A stretch of 8,346 nucleotides of DNA from Deltaproteobacteria bacterium UBA2957 (GTDB taxonomy: Bacteria; Myxococcota_A; UBA796). A program made the position numbers and the translations under genes. Under the pieces are notes generated by a model. That model was given only the letters and a program-made list of their open reading frames with translations, had not been told where the DNA came from and ran no database searches. The DNA lies in assembly GCA_002348535.1 (NCBI GenBank), contig DEBL01000111.1, forward strand, positions 1 to 8,346, in the 5' to 3' direction. This document shows positions 1-6,215 of the stretch, one piece after another; positions within the stretch are counted from its first letter, which is position 1, and every line of letters begins with the position of its first letter.

Positions 1-76
1 TGGTACTCCCAACGGGAGTCGAACCCGTGTCTCCGCCGTGAGAGGGCGGCATCCTTGGCCACTAGACGATGGGAGC
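1..76 (-). tRNA. tRNA-Glu (anticodon CTC), CCA encoded
   Basis: The reverse complement folds as a complete cloverleaf. The acceptor strand GCTCCCA pairs with TGGGAGT, with a G-U wobble at the first pair. The anticodon stem CCGCC/GGCGG encloses the loop CTCTCAC, giving anticodon CTC for the GAG codon. The T-arm is ACGGG-TTCGACT-CCCGT. Discriminator A is followed by a genome-encoded CCA at the very window edge. Overall it closely resembles bacterial tRNA-Glu. It lies 87 bp downstream of gltX on the same strand, so its cognate synthetase is its upstream neighbour. It may be processed from a gltX read-through transcript; any terminator would lie beyond the window. Confidence 0.97.
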
Positions 77-163
77 GTATGTGTCGGTGGATGCAGGCGA
101 CTGCCCGCACCCGTACCGTACCCCTAACGGGCGCGGCGGTCTAACCAAGACTCAAGGTGAGTG

Positions 164-1594
164 TCAACCTTCGAGGGGCGGGCATCGGTCGGCCCCGGCT
201 CGCATGCGGCGAAGGGCCATTGGCTTTCCAGCCGCGACCAACATCTCGTACAGTCCGGGCCCCGTTTTCTGACCGGTCATGCTCACTCGAATCGGCTGCG
301 CCACCTTTCCAAGGCCCACCTCTTTAGACTCGCAGAATCCCTTCACGATGGGCTCGAGGGCGTCCTCGGTCCACTCGGGTGCGGCCTCGAGGGCATCCGT
401 CAGGTCGCGGAGCAAGGGGCCTGTGGTCGGCTTCAAGAACTTCTTGATGGCGCCATCGTTCCACTCGAGGTCGGCATCGTCGACGAAGTAAAAGGCCGAG
501 GCTGCAACCAGCTCAATCAGCGTCTTAGCCCGCGCCTGTACGGTGGCCACCACGGTCTCGAGTCGGTCGTCGGTGGCGATGCCAGCGGCCTCGAAGTAGG
601 GCTTCACCCGCTGGGCCAAATCGGCCGTGTCGAGGCCAATGATCCACTGCTGGTTGAGCCAGCTCAGCTTGTCCATGTCCCACTTGGCGCCGGCCTTGGC
701 GATGCCGTCGAGTCCGAACGCGGCGATGGCCTCGTCGGCGCTGAAGTGTTCCATGTCGCCGCAGGCCCAGCCGAGGCGCGTCAGGTAGTTGAACAGCGCT
801 TCGGGCAGAAACCCCTTGTCGCGATAGGCGCCCACGCTGGTGTCGCCGTGCCGCTTGGACATCTTGCCCCCGTCGTTGCCCAAGATGATGGGCAGGTGCG
901 CGAACTGTGGCACCGGAAACCCCAGCGCTTCGTACAGCATCTGCTGCTTGGGGGTGTTGTTGAGGTGGTCATCGCCCCGCACCACGTGGGTTACGGCCAT
1001 TTCGTGGTCGTCAATCACCACCACAAAGTTGTAGGTGGGCGTGCCGTCGGAACGCTGAATGATGAGGTCGTCGAGCTCTTCGTTGTTGAACGACACATCG
1101 CCCTTCACCAAGTCGGCGACCACCGTCTCACCGGTCAGGGGGGCCTTGAAGCGCACGACGTGCTCACCGCAGTCGGGGCCGAGGTTCAGGTTTCGGCAGT
1201 GACCATCGTACTTGGGCTTCAGGCCCTTGGCTTGGGCCGCCTCGCGAACGGCAATGAGTCGCTCCTTCGAGCAGATGCAGCGGTAGGCGGTGCCGTTGGC
1301 CAACATGGCGTCTACATAGGTGCAGTACCGCCCTTGGCGCTCAGTCTGGCGATACGGCCCGTACTCGCCACCCTTCGTGGGGCCTTCGTCCCAGTCGAGT
1401 CCGAGCCACGCCATGTCGCGAAGGATTTGTTCTTCAAACTCAGGCTTCGAGCGCTTGCGGTCGGTGTCTTCGATGCGAAGGAGGAACACCCCGTTGTTCT
1501 TGCGCGTCAGCAGCCAGTTGTGCAGGGCGGTACGGGCACCGCCGATGTGCAGGTAGCCGGTGGGGCTGGGGGCAAAGCGTAGACGCATGGTCAT
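164..1594 (-). CDS. gltX: glutamate--tRNA ligase (GluRS)
   Basis: Class I aminoacyl-tRNA synthetase that attaches glutamate to tRNA-Glu in the cytoplasm using ATP. The 476 residues match the usual bacterial length of about 470. The Rossmann catalytic domain carries the HIGH-type signature PTGYLHIGG (11-19) and the class-defining KMSKRHG loop (244-250), followed by a helical anticodon-binding region. A C-x-C-x24-C zinc motif (Cys106, Cys108, Cys133) is present, but the expected fourth ligand two residues later is Asn135 rather than His. A GGAGG Shine-Dalgarno lies 4 nt before the ATG used here and 10 nt before a second in-frame ATG two codons on, so the start could be at 1588. Whether the enzyme also charges tRNA-Gln (non-discriminating, with GatCAB) cannot be read from this window. 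It lies 48 bp after a lipoprotein gene and is followed by tRNA-Glu. Confidence 0.97.
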   Translation of the reverse strand: MTMRLRFAPSPTGYLHIGGARTALHNWLLTRKNNGVFLLRIEDTDRKRSKPEFEEQILRDMAWLGLDWDEGPTKGGEYGPYRQTERQGRYCTYVDAMLANGTAYRCICSKERLIAVREAAQAKGLKPKYDGHCRNLNLGPDCGEHVVRFKAPLTGETVVADLVKGDVSFNNEELDDLIIQRSDGTPTYNFVVVIDDHEMAVTHVVRGDDHLNNTPKQQMLYEALGFPVPQFAHLPIILGNDGGKMSKRHGDTSVGAYRDKGFLPEALFNYLTRLGWACGDMEHFSADEAIAAFGLDGIAKAGAKWDMDKLSWLNQQWIIGLDTADLAQRVKPYFEAAGIATDDRLETVVATVQARAKTLIELVAASAFYFVDDADLEWNDGAIKKFLKPTTGPLLRDLTDALEAAPEWTEDALEPIVKGFCESKEVGLGKVAQPIRVSMTGQKTGPGLYEMLVAAGKPMALRRMRAGADRCPPLEG

Positions 1595-1598
1595 GAAA

Positions 1599-1603
1599 CC
1601 TCC
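1599..1603 (-). promoter_or_regulatory. ribosome binding site of gltX
   Basis: A GGAGG core on the minus strand, 4 nt from the first ATG (1594) and 10 nt from the second (1588). Neither spacing is ideal, so the site supports gltX translation but does not settle which Met is used. Confidence 0.7.
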
Positions 1604-1642
1604 GCGGATCAGGCCGGGGGTGTATCCCGATACCGGGCGCAG

Positions 1643-2119
1643 TCACGGATAAGGGTCGAGTTGGACCTCGTGTTCCAGCAGCAGCCGGTTGGCGGCCTCG
1701 ATGTATCGCTCCTCCGCTTTGCGGACGGAGCGGTTGTCGTGCAGTGCCCGTGTGAATGCAGCGTTGTCGACATCGGTCCACGCCTTCGAGAGGGCGGCAT
1801 AGGACTCGGCACGGATGGCCCACGCCCGCTCGATGCCCGAATGCACCTGTTCAAGGCCGCTGGTTCCCGGCTCGACGGCATCGACTTTTTCAGCAAGGTC
1901 GGCGGCGCGGGGCACGACCCTCTCGGCAAATCGAGCGGCAATTTCTGGAGTGTTGAGTTCTTGTTTCTTGACCAGCACGGTCACATCGAAGAATTCGCGA
2001 CCGATGGCCTTGTTCTCGACGAACAGGGACTGCATTTCTTGCGCGTAGGCTTGTGCATCCGACCCCTTGGAGAATGAGCCGCAGGCCGAGATAGCGAGGA
2101 ATGATGCAACCAAGAACAT
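1643..2119 (-). CDS. predicted lipoprotein of unknown function, helical
   Basis: I do not recognise the family. From the ATG at 2119 the product is 158 residues. It opens with a short hydrophobic segment, MFLVASFLAISAC, ending in a good lipobox (I-S-A-C, Cys13), so a lipid-anchored, exported protein is likely. The rest is charged, Ala/Glu/Arg-rich and looks all-helical, with two long amphipathic stretches (about 20-76 and 80-150) separated by a Pro/Gly turn (EPGTSG). No catalytic motif is seen. The start is uncertain: the ATG lacks both a basic n-region and a clear Shine-Dalgarno, and the frame stays open upstream to a TTG at 2236, with another TTG (LAEFPQ) between. It precedes gltX by 48 bp on the same strand, so the two may be co-transcribed, but that gives no functional clue. 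Confidence 0.72.
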   Translation of the reverse strand: MFLVASFLAISACGSFSKGSDAQAYAQEMQSLFVENKAIGREFFDVTVLVKKQELNTPEIAARFAERVVPRAADLAEKVDAVEPGTSGLEQVHSGIERAWAIRAESYAALSKAWTDVDNAAFTRALHDNRSVRKAEERYIEAANRLLLEHEVQLDPYP

Positions 2120-2309
2120 GAGTGCCAGAGGATGTAAGGTGTCCGGTATCGCGGTAGAGTAGCCCGTCGACGGCGCTTGGGGAAACTCGGCCAAGGTCAG
2201 GATGCGCCGATCGCCGGGTATGCCGCGGTAAATCAAGCTTTTTGAACGTATGGCGGTCGACCATCAAACGCGGCTCCTTTTAGGGGCGAACAGCCAGAGG
2301 CAGATTTTC
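2120..2309. other. divergent intergenic region (lipoprotein-gltX / yceD operon)
   Basis: About 190 bp between the ATG of the minus-strand lipoprotein and the ATG of yceD. It should contain promoters for both transcription units. I looked for -35/-10 pairs in both directions and found only weak matches, for example TTTCCC with a 17-bp spacer to TACTCT on the minus strand. No operator, riboswitch or terminator hairpin stands out. Both flanking reading frames remain open into the region, so part of it could be coding if upstream starts are used. Confidence 0.4.
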
Positions 2310-2864
2310 ATGCGCATTCCGCTCGATAAGATTCAGGGGCCCGGATTTTCGGTCACCGCAGACCACACCGACTCTTGGGTGACGGCCGCAGTGCAGACGG
2401 TCCGAGGGACTCCCGGCGAGCCCACCAACGATCCGCATGAGGGAGAATCGGCGGAGCAGGCCGTCATCGATTGGGTGATTCGTCGGGTGGGTCAACGGTT
2501 TCGCGTGTCGGGTCCGCTGAACGTGCAGGTCGTGTGCGCCTGTGACCGGTGCGGGTCCAGCGTCAATCTCACGATCAGCGGTGAAGTAAAGCAACTTTAC
2601 GAGGCACCGGGTATGGAGCGGGACGCATCCGACATTGACCTTGATCATTCGGACCTCGAAGTGGGGTGGCACGACGGGCAGGCGATCGACTTAGAGTCGG
2701 TTTTGATGGAGGCTCTGGCGCTTCATGGACCCGATCGGGTTCGCTGCGACGATGTTGGTGTAAAGAGAATTAGCGGGGATCATCCTTGTGAACTTCCCGT
2801 TTCTGCGCTCGAAGGCGGACCGGATCGGGCCAATCCCTTTGCCAGCTTGAAGCTACCGGAATAA
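2310..2864 (+). CDS. yceD: YceD/DUF177 family large-subunit rRNA accumulation protein
   Basis: Predicted 184-residue member of the YceD (DUF177) family, needed in E. coli and plants for normal accumulation of 23S rRNA and typically encoded just before rpmF, as here. Supporting features are the N-terminus MRIPLDKI, the central Cys motif C-A-C-D-R-C (76-81) preceded by a beta-rich stretch, an acidic segment (103-117), DLESVLMEALAL in the second half, and the terminal NPFASLKL, which resembles the family's usual D-P-R-x-x-x-L-K-x-L ending. The C-terminal Cys-rich knuckle of many relatives is degenerate (only Cys146 and Cys160). The frame is open 20 codons further upstream to an ATG at 2250, but MRIPLDKI matches family N-termini and an AGAGG lies 9 nt before this ATG. 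The stop is 57 bp before rpmF. Confidence 0.85.
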   Translation: MRIPLDKIQGPGFSVTADHTDSWVTAAVQTVRGTPGEPTNDPHEGESAEQAVIDWVIRRVGQRFRVSGPLNVQVVCACDRCGSSVNLTISGEVKQLYEAPGMERDASDIDLDHSDLEVGWHDGQAIDLESVLMEALALHGPDRVRCDDVGVKRISGDHPCELPVSALEGGPDRANPFASLKLPE

Positions 2865-2921
2865 GAGCGGTGGTCTTCGGGGTCGGACCAATCGATCCCG
2901 GCTAACGAATCAGGTGAAATC

Positions 2922-3101
2922 ATGGCCGTTCCAAAGAAACGCACATCGAAGAGCCGCAAGGGTATGCGCCGGTCGCATGACTTTCTGCAGTTCAAGGCTG
3001 CGGTCCATATTTGCCCCGAGTGCGGCGAACTGAAGCTGTTACATCACATCTGCGAAGCATGTGGCACGTATCGTGGGCAACAGGTGGTCGACGTCGAGTA
3101 A
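2922..3101 (+). CDS. rpmF: 50S ribosomal protein L32 (zinc-ribbon form)
   Basis: A 59-residue protein beginning MAVPKKRTSKSRKGMRRSHD, the unmistakable basic N-terminus of bacterial L32, a component of the large ribosomal subunit. A zinc ribbon follows, with CPEC (31-34) and CEAC (44-47), so this is the zinc-binding C+ type rather than a zinc-free paralogue. An AGGTGA Shine-Dalgarno lies 4 nt before the ATG. It sits 57 bp after yceD and 6-15 bp before plsX, the widely conserved yceD-rpmF-plsX order, which ties ribosome production to phospholipid synthesis. It is complete and unremarkable. Confidence 0.98.
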   Translation: MAVPKKRTSKSRKGMRRSHDFLQFKAAVHICPECGELKLLHHICEACGTYRGQQVVDVE

Positions 3102-3107
3102 TCTCGC

Positions 3108-4130
3108 GTGCTCAACATGAACGTTCGTCCCGTTGCGATTGATGCGATGGGCGGTGACCACGCCCCCTCGGCCACGGTTGAGGGGGCGTGTCGCGCTGTC
3201 CGAGATGGCCTACCTGTTTTGTTGGTGGGCGATGAAGCCGTTCTGCGTCCGCTGATCCCCCGCGGCATCGAAGTGCCCATTCTGCACGCACCCGAGACAG
3301 TCGGCATGGCTGAATCGCCCAGTGGCGCCGTTCGTTCTCGCCCGGACTGCAGTGTTCGGGTCGCCGCGCGCGCTGTTCACGAAGACCGGGCGTCGGCCTT
3401 GGTGAGCTTTGGCAACACCGGTGCACTGATGGCCGCGAGTTTGATGGAACTGGGGCGTCTCGACGGTGTTGAGCGGCCCGCTGTGATCACCGCGCTGCCA
3501 AGGAGCGATGGCGGACAACTGGTGCTTCTCGATCTTGGGGCCAATGTTGACTGCAAGCCAAGTCATCTCGGCCAGTTTGGGGTCATGGGTAGCGTGTTCG
3601 CTCGGGACGTTCTTCAGGTCGCTGAGCCGCGGGTTGGATTGCTGTCCAACGGTCACGAGGAAGGAAAAGGCAACGAGCAAGTCCGTGCTGCGCTGCCCGT
3701 TCTGGAGTCAATGCCGATTCACTTTATTGGTCCGGTGGAGCCGCACGACGCGCTTCATGGGGGCTGCGAAGTGGTGGTTTGCGATGGGTTTGTGGGCAAT
3801 GTGATGCTCAAAAGCCTTGAGGCCGCCATCGGTGTGGCCGGTACGGTGCTGCGCGAAGAGATCGCGGGTCGTCCGGGTGCCGCCATTGGCATCAAGTTGC
3901 TTCAGGGTGCCCTTCAGGCGTATCGATCTCGCACCAGCGCAACCGCGATCGGCGGCGCATTCCTCGTTGGCGTCAACGGAACCGTGCTGGTGGGTCACGG
4001 TGCTGCCGATGCCACTGCGGTTCACTCCGGCGTGCGGCGGGCCCATGCTGCGGCTGAGGAACGGGTCACGGCCCACATCGGAGCGGCGATTAGCGAGGCG
4101 CTGTGCCCTTCGATCCCGAATGACACCTGA
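3108..4130 (+). CDS. plsX: phosphate acyltransferase PlsX
   Basis: Converts acyl-ACP plus phosphate to acyl-phosphate, the acyl donor for PlsY in the first step of phosphatidic acid synthesis; a cytosolic, membrane-associated enzyme. The 340 residues match the family length of 330-350. Hallmark stretches are present in order: VAIDAMGGDHAP (9-20), SFGNTGALMA (100-109), DLGANVDCKP (142-151), GHEEGKGNE (182-190) and VVCDGFVGNVMLK (223-235). The start is GTG at 3108 or the ATG three codons later at 3117; neither has a strong Shine-Dalgarno, and being 6-15 bp after rpmF it is probably translationally coupled. It is followed not by fabH as in many bacteria but by a 101-bp gap and acpP. Confidence 0.96.
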   Translation: MLNMNVRPVAIDAMGGDHAPSATVEGACRAVRDGLPVLLVGDEAVLRPLIPRGIEVPILHAPETVGMAESPSGAVRSRPDCSVRVAARAVHEDRASALVSFGNTGALMAASLMELGRLDGVERPAVITALPRSDGGQLVLLDLGANVDCKPSHLGQFGVMGSVFARDVLQVAEPRVGLLSNGHEEGKGNEQVRAALPVLESMPIHFIGPVEPHDALHGGCEVVVCDGFVGNVMLKSLEAAIGVAGTVLREEIAGRPGAAIGIKLLQGALQAYRSRTSATAIGGAFLVGVNGTVLVGHGAADATAVHSGVRRAHAAAEERVTAHIGAAISEALCPSIPNDT

Positions 4131-4231
4131 TCGCCCCGTTGCAGTGACTCATCATCTTGATAAGGGGGCATCACGTTCGGAACGGGTCGATTCGGATTCG
4201 TTTCAGAGGCGCCAGAATCAGGAGCAGTTCC
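4131..4231 (+). other. plsX-acpP intergenic gap
   Basis: A 101-bp spacer, the longest between genes of the plus-strand cluster. In many relatives fabH, fabD and fabG occupy this position. It holds a short perfect palindrome CGTTCGGAACG (4174-4184), an isolated -35-like TTGATA (4157-4162) without a matching -10, and the acpP ribosome binding site AGGAG (4220-4224). A separate acpP promoter or leader could lie here, since acpP is often expressed far above its neighbours, but I see no clear one. Confidence 0.4.
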
Positions 4232-4477
4232 ATGGCCAGCAAAGAAGAAATCGTTGGACAGGTCAAAGACCTTATCACCGCCAGCTTGGGCGTCAGCCCA
4301 GACGAAGTGGTGCCAAGTGCGTCCTTTATCGACGACCTCGGCGCCGACAGTTTGGATATTGTTGAGCTCGTTATGGCGATCGAGAAGCAATTTTCGATTG
4401 AGATCCCTGACGAAGACGCGGAAAAGATCTCCACGGTTCAGCACGCCATTGACTACATCAACGACAACATGGTGTAG
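4232..4477 (+). CDS. acpP: acyl carrier protein
   Basis: Small acidic carrier that holds growing acyl chains on a 4'-phosphopantetheine arm during type II fatty-acid synthesis and hands them to enzymes such as FabF and PlsX, both encoded next door. The 81 residues show the canonical four-helix ACP pattern, with the attachment motif GADSLDIVEL; the modified serine is Ser40. Helix 2 after the DSL motif (VELVMAIEKQF) and the following EIPDEDAEKI are typical of primary-metabolism ACPs. An AGGAG lies 7 nt before this ATG, which fixes the start even though the frame is open 25 codons upstream. It is followed by fabF after 29 bp. Confidence 0.98.
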   Translation: MASKEEIVGQVKDLITASLGVSPDEVVPSASFIDDLGADSLDIVELVMAIEKQFSIEIPDEDAEKISTVQHAIDYINDNMV

Positions 4478-4506
4478 CCCCCGACGGGAACCCAAGGGAG
4501 TGACCC

Positions 4507-5742
4507 GTGAATAGGGTCGTCGTCACCGGTTTGGGTACAATCAACCCGTGTGGCAACAGCGTTACTGAGACGTGGAGCGCCATCTGTGAGGGGCAGTCGG
4601 GGATCGGACGTATTTCTGCGTTCGACGTGGAAGATTGGCCGGTCCAGATCGCCGGAGAGGTCAAGAATTGGAACCCCGCCGAGGCCCTTGATCGGAAGGC
4701 CGTCAAGCGCATGGACCGGTTCATGCAGTTTGCGCTCGTGGCGTCCTTGGAAGCCGTGGCTGATTCAGGCCTCGATGCCAGTGGAGACGGTCTGGGCGAT
4801 CGCGCCGGAGTGTATGTCGGGTCTGGGATCGGGGGCTTGGATGAGCTTGTTGGCGGTGCGCAATCGGTAGCCGATGCGGGCTGGAAGGGCTTGAGCCCGT
4901 TTTTTATCCCTCGGGTCCTCACCAACCTCGCTGCGGGTCAGGTGGCCATGAAGATCGGTGCCCGCGGCCCGAGTCTCTGTGTCAGCACGGCGTGTGCCAG
5001 CGGGAACCACAGCATTGGTGAGGGGATGCATGCCATCCGCCGGGGTGAGGCCGATATTGTGGTAGCGGGGGGTGCGGAAGCCTCGGTGTTGCCCATTGGA
5101 ATCGGTGGCTTCATGGTGATGAAGGCGCTCTCAAAGCGCAACGATGACCCCAAGCGCGCAAGTCGCCCCTTCGATGCGGATCGCAACGGATTTGTCATGG
5201 GAGAGGGTGCGGGCATTGTGGTCCTCGAGTCGCTTGATCATGCATTGGCGAGAGGGGCCAGAATCTACTGTGAGGTCTCGGGGTACGCCTTGACCAATGA
5301 TGCGTTTCACATCACCCAGCCGCCCAAGGGTCACCTCGGCGCCGTCCGGTGCATGAAGGCGGCCCTGAACGATGCGAGAATCGACCCGCAAGCGGTGGAC
5401 TACATCAACGCGCACGGCACATCCACAGACGCCAATGATCGCAACGAGTCCTTGGGAATTCGGTCCGTATTCGGGAGCCACGCGGATTCACTGATGGTGT
5501 CGTCGACCAAGTCGATGACCGGACACCTGTTGGGTGCGGCCGGCGGCCTCGAGGCTGTGCTGATGGCCAAGGCGATTCAAGAAAGCATCGTGCCTCCGAC
5601 CTCCACGTTCGAGCAGGCTGGAGAAGATTGTGACCTCGATTATGTGCCTGGTTCCGCCCGGCAAGCGCAGATCGGGGTAGGAGTGTCCAACTCGTTCGGC
5701 TTTGGCGGGACGAATGCCGTTCTCGTGTTTCAGGCGATGTAG
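4507..5742 (+). CDS. fabF: beta-ketoacyl-ACP synthase II (KAS II)
   Basis: Condenses acyl-ACP with malonyl-ACP to elongate fatty acids. The 411 residues match the FabF norm. The thiolase-fold catalytic triad is intact and sits at the same residue numbers as in E. coli FabF: Cys163 in STACASG, His303 in NAHGTST and His340 in MTGH, with Lys335 in SSTKSMTGH. The glycine-rich end SNSFGFGGTNA is also present. The start codon is GTG with GGGAG upstream, giving the expected N-terminus MNRVVVTGLGTINPCG. It lies 29 bp after acpP and 14 bp before rpiB. A FabB or a specialised polyketide ketosynthase is less likely given the acpP pairing and the length. Confidence 0.96.
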   Translation: MNRVVVTGLGTINPCGNSVTETWSAICEGQSGIGRISAFDVEDWPVQIAGEVKNWNPAEALDRKAVKRMDRFMQFALVASLEAVADSGLDASGDGLGDRAGVYVGSGIGGLDELVGGAQSVADAGWKGLSPFFIPRVLTNLAAGQVAMKIGARGPSLCVSTACASGNHSIGEGMHAIRRGEADIVVAGGAEASVLPIGIGGFMVMKALSKRNDDPKRASRPFDADRNGFVMGEGAGIVVLESLDHALARGARIYCEVSGYALTNDAFHITQPPKGHLGAVRCMKAALNDARIDPQAVDYINAHGTSTDANDRNESLGIRSVFGSHADSLMVSSTKSMTGHLLGAAGGLEAVLMAKAIQESIVPPTSTFEQAGEDCDLDYVPGSARQAQIGVGVSNSFGFGGTNAVLVFQAM

Positions 5743-5756
5743 CCACAGGAGTTCTC

Positions 5757-6194
5757 ATGAACATAGTCACCGGCTCAGACCACGCCGGGTTCGATTTGAA
5801 GCATTCGCTGGTTGAGTTTCTCGAAGGTCAAGGCCACACGGTCAATGACAAAGGCACCCTCGCGAAGGAACGCTGCGACTACCCCGACTACGCCGCTGCC
5901 GTCGCGCGTGCGGTGATGGCGGGTGAGGCGGACCTCGGCATTCTTGTGTGCGGCACAGGCATCGGAATGGCGATGAGTGCCAACAAAATCGCCGGGATTC
6001 GCGCTGCAGTGGTGTCAGATGTGTTCTCGGCGCGCGCCACCCGCGAGCACAACGACGCCAACGTTCTGTGTCTCGGGGAGCGCGTCGTCGGTGTCGGTCT
6101 CGCACAAGACATCGTGTCGGCGTTTGTCGGCGCTCAGTTTGAGGGCGGTCGCCACCAAGGCCGCATAGACAAAATGATGGCCCTTGAGGGCTAA
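5757..6194 (+). CDS. rpiB: ribose-5-phosphate isomerase B
   Basis: Interconverts ribose 5-phosphate and ribulose 5-phosphate in the non-oxidative pentose phosphate pathway, supplying ribose for nucleotides and ribulose 5-phosphate, a riboflavin precursor relevant to ribD downstream. The 145 residues match the RpiB/LacAB family. SDHAGFDLK (7-15) binds phosphate, Cys65 in VCGTGIGM is the catalytic base, and His98 in REHND is the ring-opening residue; both catalytic residues sit at the E. coli positions. A GGAG lies 5 nt before the ATG. It is 14 bp after fabF and 21 bp before glyA, so almost certainly in the same transcript. An allose-6-phosphate isomerase side activity is known in the family but nothing here points to allose use. 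Confidence 0.96.
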   Translation: MNIVTGSDHAGFDLKHSLVEFLEGQGHTVNDKGTLAKERCDYPDYAAAVARAVMAGEADLGILVCGTGIGMAMSANKIAGIRAAVVSDVFSARATREHNDANVLCLGERVVGVGLAQDIVSAFVGAQFEGGRHQGRIDKMMALEG

Positions 6195-6215
6195 GCAACT
6201 TTTCGGGAGTACTCC

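Noticed and set aside
161..1582. A 473-codon open frame on the plus strand spanning almost all of gltX
   Set aside because: It lies codon-on-codon opposite gltX, so it stays open simply because gltX does not use TTA, CTA or TCA codons, as expected in GC-rich DNA. The product has no recognisable domain, whereas gltX carries full class I synthetase motifs.
1622..1637. Overlapping small inverted repeats (GTATC/GATAC and CCCG/CGGG) between the lipoprotein gene and gltX
   Set aside because: The stems are 4-5 bp, mutually exclusive and without a T-run. They are expected by chance in GC-rich DNA, so no attenuator or terminator is called.
1661..2077. 138-codon plus-strand frame opposite the lipoprotein gene
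   Set aside because: It is in codon register with the minus-strand gene. The minus frame has a signal peptide and lipobox while this one has no recognisable feature.
2250..2309. Upstream ATG at 2250 as the yceD start, adding 20 residues
   Set aside because: The added residues do not resemble YceD N-termini, whereas the ATG at 2310 gives MRIPLDKI with an AGAGG at suitable spacing.
4174..4184. Palindrome CGTTCGGAACG in the plsX-acpP gap as a terminator or operator
   Set aside because: The stem is only 5 bp with a 1-nt centre and no T-tract, too short for a terminator. A regulator site is possible, but nothing else supports it.
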